64,000 nucleotides of DNA from Verrucomicrobiota bacterium (GTDB taxonomy: Bacteria > Verrucomicrobiota > Verrucomicrobiia > Opitutales > Opitutaceae). Below are positions 18,279 through 26,600 of this stretch, one piece after another. Positions within the stretch are counted from its first letter, which is position 1. Each line of letters begins with the position of its first letter. The notes beneath the pieces are model-generated. The model was not told where the DNA came from. It saw nothing but the letters and a program-made list of their open reading frames with translations, and did no database searches. A program made the translations under genes and the position numbers. The stretch is from contig JAFAAS010000082.1 in assembly GCA_023426435.1 (NCBI GenBank), positions 28,627 to 92,626 on the forward strand, given 5' to 3'.

Positions 18279-19574
18279 TTAAGCCGCATCCTGCTTTGGC
18301 TCGCCTTTGTCGATCCGGCGCAACGTCGGACGCTTCCGTCCATTCACCACGCCCGCGTCGATCACGACCTCCGCGACGTCGTCGCGTTGCGGCAGGTCAT
18401 ACATCACTTCGAGCATCAGATTCTCGAGAATCGAACGCAGCGCGCGCGCTCCCGTCTTCAGTTCGATCGCTCGTTGCGCAATCGCCCGGATTGCATCCGT
18501 CGTGAGCCGCAACCGAACGCCGTCCATCGCGAACAGCTTCGAATACTGCTTCACCATCGCGTTCTTCGTGCGCAGCAAAACCTTTTCGAGGTCCGCAACG
18601 GAAAGCTGATCGAGCACCGAGACCACCGGCAAACGGCCGATGAATTCCGGAATCATGCCGAAGCGAATCAGATCCTCCGGCGCGAGCGCCTTCATCATCT
18701 CCTCCGGCTTGAGCGCCTGCTCCGCCTGCGCGCGAATCGAAGCAAAACCGAGGCTGCGCTGGCCCAATCGCCGTTGCACCAAACCCTCCAGGCCGACGAA
18801 CGCGCCGCCGCAAATGAAGAGGATATTCGACGTGTTGATCTGAACGTATTCCTGATTCGGATGCTTCCGCCCGCCTTGCGGGGGAACGTTGCACGTCGTG
18901 CCTTCGAGAATCTTCAACAGCGCCTGCTGGACGCCTTCGCCAGAAACGTCACGCGTGATCGAAACGTTCTCCGTCTTCCGCCCGATCTTGTCGATCTCAT
19001 CGATGTAGATGATGCCGCACTCCGCACGCTTCACGTCGTAGTTCGCATTCTGCAGCAAACGCAGGACGACGTTCTCAACATCTTCGCCGACGTAGCCGGC
19101 TTCGGTCAGCGTCGTGGCATCCGAAATCGCAAACGGCACATCGAGGATCTTCGCCAGCGTGCGCGCGAGCAGCGTCTTGCCCGACCCGGTCGGCCCCACG
19201 AGGAGGATGTTGCTCTTCTCGACGTCGACGTCGTTGAACTCCGGCGACAGCGCCAGCGACTCCTTGCCCGACTGCCCGGCGTCGAACATCAACCGCTTGT
19301 AATGGTTATAGACCGCGACCGAGAGAACCTTCTTCGCGTGGTCCTGACCGATGACGAAATCGTCGAGCGTGCGCTTGATCTCCGACGGCTTCACCAATCG
19401 CACCGGCGGACGCGTCTCGGCGGTCGGCGCCTTTACTTCGCGATCGATGATCGTCTTGCAGACATTGACGCACGAATCGCAGATATAAACACCGGGACCG
19501 GCGATGATCTTCTTCACCTCGGCCTGCGATTTCCCGCAGAACGAGCAAAGGGTCATGCGGGACGATTTGGCCAT
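18279..19574 (-). CDS. clpX: ATP-dependent Clp protease ATP-binding subunit ClpX
   Basis: 431 residues. The N-terminal zinc-binding domain has two Cys pairs (Cys10/Cys13 in LCSFCGK and Cys32/Cys35 in YICDSC). The AAA+ core has VGPTGSGKTLLARTLA (Walker A, about 126), GIIYIDEIDKIGRK (Walker B) and the sensor region, with FVGLEGLVQRRLGQRSLGF nearby. EFIGRLPVVSVLDQLS and KTGARALRSILENLMLEVMY are standard ClpX C-terminal segments. It unfolds substrates and feeds them to ClpP. It is the last gene of a tig-clpP-clpX set on the minus strand, 60 bases after clpP. Confidence 0.97.
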   Translation of the reverse strand: MAKSSRMTLCSFCGKSQAEVKKIIAGPGVYICDSCVNVCKTIIDREVKAPTAETRPPVRLVKPSEIKRTLDDFVIGQDHAKKVLSVAVYNHYKRLMFDAGQSGKESLALSPEFNDVDVEKSNILLVGPTGSGKTLLARTLAKILDVPFAISDATTLTEAGYVGEDVENVVLRLLQNANYDVKRAECGIIYIDEIDKIGRKTENVSITRDVSGEGVQQALLKILEGTTCNVPPQGGRKHPNQEYVQINTSNILFICGGAFVGLEGLVQRRLGQRSLGFASIRAQAEQALKPEEMMKALAPEDLIRFGMIPEFIGRLPVVSVLDQLSVADLEKVLLRTKNAMVKQYSKLFAMDGVRLRLTTDAIRAIAQRAIELKTGARALRSILENLMLEVMYDLPQRDDVAEVVIDAGVVNGRKRPTLRRIDKGEPKQDAA

Positions 19575-19634
19575 GGAAACAAGATGTTCGGCTGCGCGAG
19601 CGAGTCGAGGGTCTAGACCTTTTTAACCACTTCT

Positions 19635-20255
19635 TCAGGCCGCGGCGGTCACGCCCAGCGCCTGAGCCTCACGCGTCGATTCAACCACGTGGTCGACGAT
19701 CCCATACTCTTTCGCCTCATGGGCGCTCAGGTAGTAATCGCGGTCAGAATCCTTTTCGACCTGCGCCACATCCTTGCCGGTGTGCTTCGCAATGGTCTCG
19801 TTCAATGTCTTGCGCCAGCGGAGGATTTCTCGCGCCGCGATCGCAATATCGGCCGCCTGCCCGCCTGCACCGCCACTGGGTTGGTGAATCATCACCCGGC
19901 TATTCGGCAGGGCGAAACGTTTTCCCTTCGTCCCCGCCGCCAGGAGCACCGTGCTCATGCTGGCAGCCATGCCGACGCAGTAGGTAACGATATCGCATTG
20001 CAGGAAGTTCATCGTGTCATAGATGGCCATGCCACCCGTCACGACGCCGCCCGGAGAGTTGATGTAGAGCTGAATGTCCTTCTTGGGATCCTCCATCTGC
20101 AGGAAGAACATCTGCGCAATCACGAGATTCGCCACCGTGTCATCGATCGGCGTGCCGATGAAGATGATGCGGTCCTTGAGGAGGCGCGAATAGATGTCCA
20201 TCGACCGCTCTCCGCGGCCGGTATTCTCCAAGACGATAGGAACGTAGTAGCTCAC
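19635..20255 (-). CDS. clpP: ATP-dependent Clp protease proteolytic subunit ClpP
   Basis: 206 residues from GTG 20255 (VSYYVPIVLENTGRGERSMD), which gives the standard ClpP N-terminus; longer readings run into the tig stop region. The catalytic triad is visible: Ser99 in CVGMAASMSTVLL, His124 in SRVMIHQPSGGAGGQ and Asp173 in DRDYYLSAHEAKEYGIVD. TPIDDTVANLVIAQMFFL and LYINSPGG are the other family marks. It forms the tetradecameric peptidase used by ClpX. It lies 22 bases after trigger factor, the common bacterial order. Confidence 0.96.
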   Translation of the reverse strand: MSYYVPIVLENTGRGERSMDIYSRLLKDRIIFIGTPIDDTVANLVIAQMFFLQMEDPKKDIQLYINSPGGVVTGGMAIYDTMNFLQCDIVTYCVGMAASMSTVLLAAGTKGKRFALPNSRVMIHQPSGGAGGQAADIAIAAREILRWRKTLNETIAKHTGKDVAQVEKDSDRDYYLSAHEAKEYGIVDHVVESTREAQALGVTAAA

Positions 20256-20277
20256 AGTGGTGATGGTATATCGGCAG

Positions 20278-21600
20278 TTAAGCCTTCGGCTGAACTGTCG
20301 CCACCGTAGCCTTGGAGACGAGGAAATCAATCGCCTTGTCGAAAATGATCGATTGCTGCACCGCGCGCAGCTGTTCGCGATCGCTGCTCAACGCCTTCAC
20401 GAGCTTGTCCGGCTTTTGCTGCGTGCGCATCGCCTCGCGATAGATGAACGAATCGATGTCGCGCTCCTCGACCTGGATCTTCTCGGCTTCGGCGATCTTC
20501 GCCAAAATCAACTGAAGCTTGATCCGTTTTTCGGCCGCTTTGCGCGCGCCTTCGAAGAGCTCCTTCTTTCCTTTTTCAAACTCTTCCTGCGGCACACCGC
20601 GACGCATGTTCTCTTCGATGAACTGCCGCAGCACCGCTTGCGTTTCGCTCTCGACGAGCGACTCCGGCACCGGGAAGTCGACCTTCGCCGCGAGCGCATC
20701 CGAAACTTGGCGACGCTGCTCCGCGCGATTGCGCGACTCTTTCTGCATCTTCAGCTGATTGCGCACCGCGTTCTTCAACGCATCCAGATTGTCGACCCGG
20801 TTCGCTTGAAAGAAAGCGTCGTCGAGCGGCGGCAGCACGCGCTCGCGAATCTCCTGCACCTCGACCGCGTAAGTGGCCGTCTTGCCCGCCAGCGCGGGCA
20901 CCGCCGCGAAGTCGGCCGGAAACGTAATCGTCACGTCCTTCTTGTCGCCCGGCTTCAACCCGGCGAGCTGCGTGCCGAGGCCCGGAATCACGCCTTCGTT
21001 TTCGCCTTCCACTTCCTCCCACGTCTGCGGGACTTTCCCGTAAATCTGCTTATCCGGCGCGAGCTCCGTGATCGGCTTGCCGTCGATGGTGCCTTCATAG
21101 GCCAGCTTCACATAATCGCTCTTCACCGCCGGCCGATCCGCCACCTTGAACTCCGCTCGCTCCGCCCGCATGCCTTCGATCACTTGGTCGACGTCAGCGT
21201 CCGTCGGATCGCTCGGTGCCACCTCCGTCGGAAGACCGACATACTCCGGCAACGCGAACTCCGGCCGCACATCCAAAGTGATCGTCACCGTCACCGGCTG
21301 GCCGGTTTTGATTTCGCCGGGCTCGACATTCACGATGTTCAACACGTCGAGCTTCTGCTGCTCGAGCCCATCGCGATACGTTTTCGCCACCACCTTCTGC
21401 TTGAACTCGTCGCCAATTTCCTTCGCGAAACGCTTCGCCACCACCGCGGCCGGCGCCTTGCCCGGACGAAACCCCGGAATCCGCGCGAGCTGGGCATACT
21501 CCTTTACGACGTCCTGATGAACGGTGTCGACTTCGCCGGATTCCAGCGTGACGACGAGACTTTTACGGGTGTCGGAGAGGCTATTCAGTTGAACGTTCAC
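20278..21600 (-). CDS. tig: Trigger factor (ribosome-associated chaperone and prolyl isomerase)
   Basis: 440 residues with a GTG start. The N-terminal ribosome-binding domain includes LARIPGFRPGKAPAAVVAKR, matching the GFRxGKxP signature that docks on L23. The PPIase-like domain spans about residues 155-240 (VKLAYEGTIDGKPI, FPADFAAVPALAGKTATYAV). The alpha-helical C-terminal part contains VEERDIDSFIYREAMRTQQK. It binds nascent chains at the tunnel exit. It is first in the tig-clpP-clpX set and divergent from tsaB; the 144-base gap between them must hold both promoters, though I cannot place them convincingly. Confidence 0.95.
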   Translation of the reverse strand: MNVQLNSLSDTRKSLVVTLESGEVDTVHQDVVKEYAQLARIPGFRPGKAPAAVVAKRFAKEIGDEFKQKVVAKTYRDGLEQQKLDVLNIVNVEPGEIKTGQPVTVTITLDVRPEFALPEYVGLPTEVAPSDPTDADVDQVIEGMRAERAEFKVADRPAVKSDYVKLAYEGTIDGKPITELAPDKQIYGKVPQTWEEVEGENEGVIPGLGTQLAGLKPGDKKDVTITFPADFAAVPALAGKTATYAVEVQEIRERVLPPLDDAFFQANRVDNLDALKNAVRNQLKMQKESRNRAEQRRQVSDALAAKVDFPVPESLVESETQAVLRQFIEENMRRGVPQEEFEKGKKELFEGARKAAEKRIKLQLILAKIAEAEKIQVEERDIDSFIYREAMRTQQKPDKLVKALSSDREQLRAVQQSIIFDKAIDFLVSKATVATVQPKA

Positions 21601-21744
21601 GGAAGTGTAAGAGCGGTGTTAAGACAGAGAATTGGCCACGGTAGGTCGCGCCCGCAGCCGGTCAATGCCGGATTCTAGAGGCACTCCGCCTTCTGCGCGC
21701 TTGCAGGGTCGAAGCGCGAACCGTTTGGTTGCCGAAATCGAAAC

Positions 21745-22389
21745 ATGGCCAGCCTTCGCGAACTCCTCGCCACGCATGACCGCTTGGTGCTCGTCGATGC
21801 GGCTTCGGCGGTCATCCAGGTCGGCTGGCTCGAGCACGAACCGAATAATCCCACCGGCTTTGCCTCCCGTTGGGAATCCCGCGCCGAGGAAGCCGGGATC
21901 GGCCTGTTTCACGCACTGGAAGCGCTCAACGCGAAACCGGCCGAGGCCGGCGCGTTCGTCTTTTGCGACGGTCCCGGATCCATTCTCGGCATCCGCACCA
22001 CCGCAGTCGCATTACGCAGCTGGCAAGTGCTTCATTCCCGTCCCGCGTTCGCTTTCCACAGCCTCAGCCTCGTCGCCCACGCACTCGGCCGTCGTGAACT
22101 CACGATCATCGCCGACGCCCGCCGCGACACCTGGCACTCCGTTTCTCTCGACCAAAAATTGCGCCGCGTGCCCACCGCGGAACTCACGGGCGAACTCATG
22201 ATGCCGGAAAACTTCCGGCACTGGTCACAACTTCCCGCGCACGTTCGTCTCACTCCCTACGCGCTCAGCGAACTTCTTCCGCGCGCGATCGACGCCGATC
22301 TTTTCCGCGCCGTGGAAGCACCCGACGCGTTTCTGCACGAGGAGCCGAGCTATGTGACGTGGACGCCGCAAATCCACCGCGCGCCATGA
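21745..22389 (+). CDS. tsaB: TsaB-like tRNA threonylcarbamoyladenosine biosynthesis protein
   Basis: 214 residues. RLVLVDAASAVIQVGWLE is an ASKHA-fold phosphate-1-like strand, and GPGSILGIRTTAVALRSWQV matches the TsaB signature GPGSFTGLRIG. TsaB is the scaffold partner of TsaD in making t6A37 of ANN-decoding tRNAs. The sequence is divergent: the usual THS-type N-terminal motif is not obvious and the C-terminal half is poorly conserved. It overlaps the alr start by four bases (ATGA). Family is likely; the exact symbol is less certain. Confidence 0.75.
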   Translation: MASLRELLATHDRLVLVDAASAVIQVGWLEHEPNNPTGFASRWESRAEEAGIGLFHALEALNAKPAEAGAFVFCDGPGSILGIRTTAVALRSWQVLHSRPAFAFHSLSLVAHALGRRELTIIADARRDTWHSVSLDQKLRRVPTAELTGELMMPENFRHWSQLPAHVRLTPYALSELLPRAIDADLFRAVEAPDAFLHEEPSYVTWTPQIHRAP

Positions 22390-23534
22390 TGCCACATCAC
22401 GCCGCCCCGCCCCTGCGCTGCTGGGCCGAAATCGATCTCGCCGCCCTCGAGCGCAACCTGCGCCTCATCCGCGCAACGCTCCCCGCGCACATGCGCTACG
22501 TCGCCGTGATCAAAGCCGATGCCTACGGCCACGGCCTGCATCAGACGGCCGCCCGCCTGATGCACGCCGGCGCCGACTTGTTCGCCGTCGCCAACATCTC
22601 CGAAGCCGCCGCCTTGCGCGAACTCGGTCCCGGCTGGCCCATCCTTCTGCTCAGTCCGCTCCTCCCCGAAGAAGACCGCTACCTCGCGGACTACGATCTC
22701 ACCCCGACCGTCTCGTGCGAAGACGAGGTGAAACGCTTCAACGAAGTCGGTCGCCTCGCCGGACGACCGATCTCGGTCCACATGAAAATCGACACCGGCA
22801 TGGGCCGTCTCGGCGTGTGGCACGAAAACGCCCCCGCTCTCCATTCCGCCATCGTCTCCGCGCCCCATCTGAAACTCGCCGGAGTGTTTACCCACTTCGC
22901 CGCCCCCGACGACGTCGCCTTCACCGCCGAACAACGCCGCCGCTTCCTCGCCGCCCTCGCCGCCTGCCCCGGCCTCGCGCTCGACCGCATCTTCGTCCAC
23001 GCCGACAACAGCGAAGGAATCGAAACGCTTCCCGGGTCGAGCCCCTTCAACGCCGTGCGGATCGGTCTGCTCCAATTCGGAATTCTCCCGCATCCGAATT
23101 CCCTCCTCGCTCAAGTCCGCACCGAGCCTGTATTCAGTTTTCGAACACGCGTGGGTCTGGTGAAAACGCTCCCCGCCGGCCAGACCATCAGCTATGGCCG
23201 CACCCACATCCTCGCCCGCGAAACCCGTATCGCGATCCTCTGCGCCGGCTACGCCGACGGAATCCCCCGCTCCATGAGCAACCGCGCCCAAGTCCTCATC
23301 CGCGGTCAACGCTGCCCCGTCTTGGGCCGCATCACCATGGATCAAACAATCGTGGATGTGACGGACGTGCTGGACGTCAGGCGAGGCGACGAGGTTGTCC
23401 TCGTTGGACGCCAAAAACAGGCGGAGACACTCATCGGCGAGTTTAGCGGCTGGGCTAACTCAATCCCATGGGAGACACTATGCTCGGTCACAAAACGCGT
23501 TCCGCGCATATATCGGACGAACTTGGGTTCGTAA
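22386..23534 (+). CDS. alr: Alanine racemase
   Basis: 382 residues from ATG 22386, which overlaps the tsaB stop; a second ATG follows at 22389 and the frame is also open from 22359. RCWAEIDLAALERNLRLI and YVAVIKADAYGHGLHQ contain the PLP-binding lysine (about residue 43). The second catalytic residue is the Tyr of ISYGRTHI, and ILCAGYADGIPRSMSN and VLGRITMDQTIVDVTDV complete the family pattern. It interconverts L- and D-alanine for peptidoglycan. Length and motif order are standard for a fold-III alanine racemase. Confidence 0.95.
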   Translation: MMPHHAAPPLRCWAEIDLAALERNLRLIRATLPAHMRYVAVIKADAYGHGLHQTAARLMHAGADLFAVANISEAAALRELGPGWPILLLSPLLPEEDRYLADYDLTPTVSCEDEVKRFNEVGRLAGRPISVHMKIDTGMGRLGVWHENAPALHSAIVSAPHLKLAGVFTHFAAPDDVAFTAEQRRRFLAALAACPGLALDRIFVHADNSEGIETLPGSSPFNAVRIGLLQFGILPHPNSLLAQVRTEPVFSFRTRVGLVKTLPAGQTISYGRTHILARETRIAILCAGYADGIPRSMSNRAQVLIRGQRCPVLGRITMDQTIVDVTDVLDVRRGDEVVLVGRQKQAETLIGEFSGWANSIPWETLCSVTKRVPRIYRTNLGS

Positions 23535-23542
23535 ATTCTTCG

Positions 23543-23555
23543 TCCATCCGATGGA
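23543..23555. promoter_or_regulatory. Short inverted repeat downstream of alr
   Basis: TCCATC, one base, then GATGGA: a 13-base perfect inverted repeat ten bases after the alr stop and about 75-90 bases before the candidate starts of the giant repeat protein. It is too short for a good terminator and has no T-run. It could be an operator for the downstream gene, or chance. Confidence 0.2.
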
Positions 23556-23631
23556 TCTAGGGTTATCACCCCATTTTATCCATTGACTCCACCCCGATGA
23601 ACAAGTTGAAGTTCTCCCGCTGCTTCCATCG

Positions 23632-26600
23632 GTGCGCACCCGTCCATCAACTCTCGTCGTTTCAGCTTTCTGTAGGTGCACTGCACTGATCGTTGCATCC
23701 GCCTTAGGTGTGATGTCTGTCAGTCCCACAATCGCAGCGACGAAAACTTGGGACGGTGGTGGCAGCGGCAGCTCTTGGGGAACTGCCAACAACTGGAGTT
23801 CAAACGGCGTTCCCGGAACGAACGATAACGTCATCTTCGACGCCGATACTGCGAACAACAAGTTCAGCATCACGCTGGGCGGAAATCGTTCGATCACTGG
23901 CGTCACTTTCGGTGCCACGAATCTGAACTCGGCCTTCACGCTGAGTAACAACACCCTCACGATCACCTCCACAGGCGTCACCAACAACGACAACCTGAAC
24001 CAGACATTTGCGAGCGCAGTCACGATTTCGAGCGCAGCTCAGACCTTCAACGCCGCCTCCGGCGACCTGACCTTCAACGCGGTCACCCTCAGTCAAAATC
24101 TCACCCTTTCAGGCAACAGCAACATCACCTTGGGCAGCGCAGGTGGCACCCTCACCAACAGCGGCGCCAATCGCACACTCACGATCAACACCGGCGGGAG
24201 CCGCACCATCGGCGCCATCAATCTTTCAAACAACGCCACTTCCCGCACCCTGACGATTACCGGCTCCGGCAACGCCACTGTCACCGGCGTCATCGCCAAC
24301 GGAGGGACTGCAGCCTCCGGCAATCTCACGAAAAGCGGCAACGGCACGCTCACTCTCTCCGGCTCCAACACCTACTCCGGCAACACCACCCTCTCCGCCG
24401 GCACTCTCGCCCTCGGCCACAACTCCGCCCTCGGTTCGTCCACCCTCGCTTTCAACGGCGGCACGCTCTCCGCCTCCGGAGGCGCGCGGTCCATCTCCAA
24501 CAACATCACCCTGGGCGGCAACGTCACCATCGGTGGCACCAACGACCTCACCTTCAATGGCACGATCAACCTCAACGGCGGGACTCGCACGATCACGGTC
24601 AACAACACGGGCCTGACGACGATCGCCGGACAGATCACCGAGCCTTGGTATAGCGGCTTGGTCAAAGCCGGCTCCGGCACCCTCGTTCTCGCCGGCAACA
24701 ATTCCTACACCGCGCCCACCAGCGTCAGCGCCGGCACCCTCGTGCTCGCCCACAACAATGCTCTCGGCGCGAACGGCATCTCGAATCACTCGGTCGCTTC
24801 CGGCGCCACGCTCGCCCTGCAGGGCGGCATCAACGTCAACCAAAGCAGCTTCAACCTCACCGGCCAGGGCGTGGGCGGCGGCGGCGCCCTCCGGAATCTC
24901 TCCGGCACCAATACGCTCGCCGGTCAGATCAATATCTCCAGCTCCACTCTCATCGCATCCGACGCCGGCATGCTCACCCTCTCGGGACAGGTCATCGCCG
25001 ATTCCACCACCGTCACCGTCGGCGGCGCGGGCAACACCGTTCTCTCCGGAAACGTCAACGGCACCGGAGGCACCCTGGCGAAGACCGGCACCGGCACCCT
25101 CACCTTGTCCGGATCGGGCAGCAACTCCATCGATAACCTCTCAATCGCAAACGGCACCGTCATCCTCGCCAAGAGCGCCGGAACCAACGCCATTGGCGGA
25201 AACGGCTCGATTGTCATCGGCGACGGCAGCGGCGGTGCCAATTCCGCGATCCTTCAACTCGGAGCCAGCAATCAGATCCCCGATCACTCGTCGTCGTTCA
25301 CCATCGCGGCCGACGGCCTTTTCGACGTCGGCAACTTCACCGAAAGCATCAACACGCTCGCCGGCACCGGCAACATCTCGCTGGGAACATCGGGCGCGCT
25401 CACGATTGGCCAGAACGGCGGGTCCTCCACCTTCAACGGCTCGATCTCCGGCGGCGGCTCGCTCACCAAAGCGGGTCACGGCACGATCACCCTCGCCGGC
25501 ACCAACACTTACTCCGGAGCCACCAACATAAACACCGGCACGTTGCGCCTGGGCGCAGCCAACGCCCTATCGTCCGCCTCCGCCGTAACCATCGCCTCCG
25601 GCGCCACTCTGGACTTTAACGGCTTCGCGCAAACCCTCGGCTCGCTCGCCGGCTCCTCCGGCACGCTTTCCCTCGGTTCCGGAAATCTGACGACCGGCGG
25701 CGACAATTCCAGCACCTCGTTTGGCGGCACCATCACCGGCTCCGGCTCCCTCACAAAGGAGGGCACCGGCACGTTTACCCTCGGCGGCACCAACAGCTAC
25801 AGCGGCCCCACCATCATCAACGGCGGCGTGCTCGAGGCCGCCGTCCTCGCCAACGGCGGCGCCAACAGCAGTATTGGCAACTCCTCGAACGCCGCGAGCA
25901 ACCTCGTCATCAACGGCGGCACCCTCCGCTATATCGGCACCGGCGGTAGCACCAACCGCCAGTTCACCCTCGGGACCAGCGGCGGCACGCTCGACTCCTC
26001 GGGTTCGGGTGCGATCGATTTCACCAGCACCACGGCACCGACTCTCAGTGGATCAAACACCGCCCGCACCCTCACGCTCACCGGCTCGAACACCGGCAAT
26101 AACTACTTCCGCGCCAGCCTCGCCAACAACGGCAGCGGCGCCACCTCCCTTTTGAAATCAGGCGACGGCACCTGGATCATCACCAACAGCATGTCCTACA
26201 CGGGCGGCACCACCATCTCGGCCGGCACCCTGAAACTGGGCAGCAGCAACCGCCTCGCCAACACCGGAGCGGTCAATGTCGCGGGAGGCACTTTCGACGT
26301 CCAATCCTACAGCGACACCGTCGGCGCAGTAACACTCTCCGGCGGCGGCACCATCGCCGGTTCCGGCACCCTCACCGGCTCTTCCTACTCCCTTCAAGGC
26401 GGCACCGTAAATGCCAACCTCGGAGGCACCGCCACCGCCACCGTCACCTCAGGCACCACCACCCTCAACGGCTCGCTCGGCAGCACCACCGTCAACATCA
26501 ACAGCGGCACGCTTGCTTTGGGCGCCAACCACCGGCTCGCAAACACCGCCGCCATCAATGTCGCCGGCGGCGAACTCGCCATGGGCACGCGCAGCGACAC

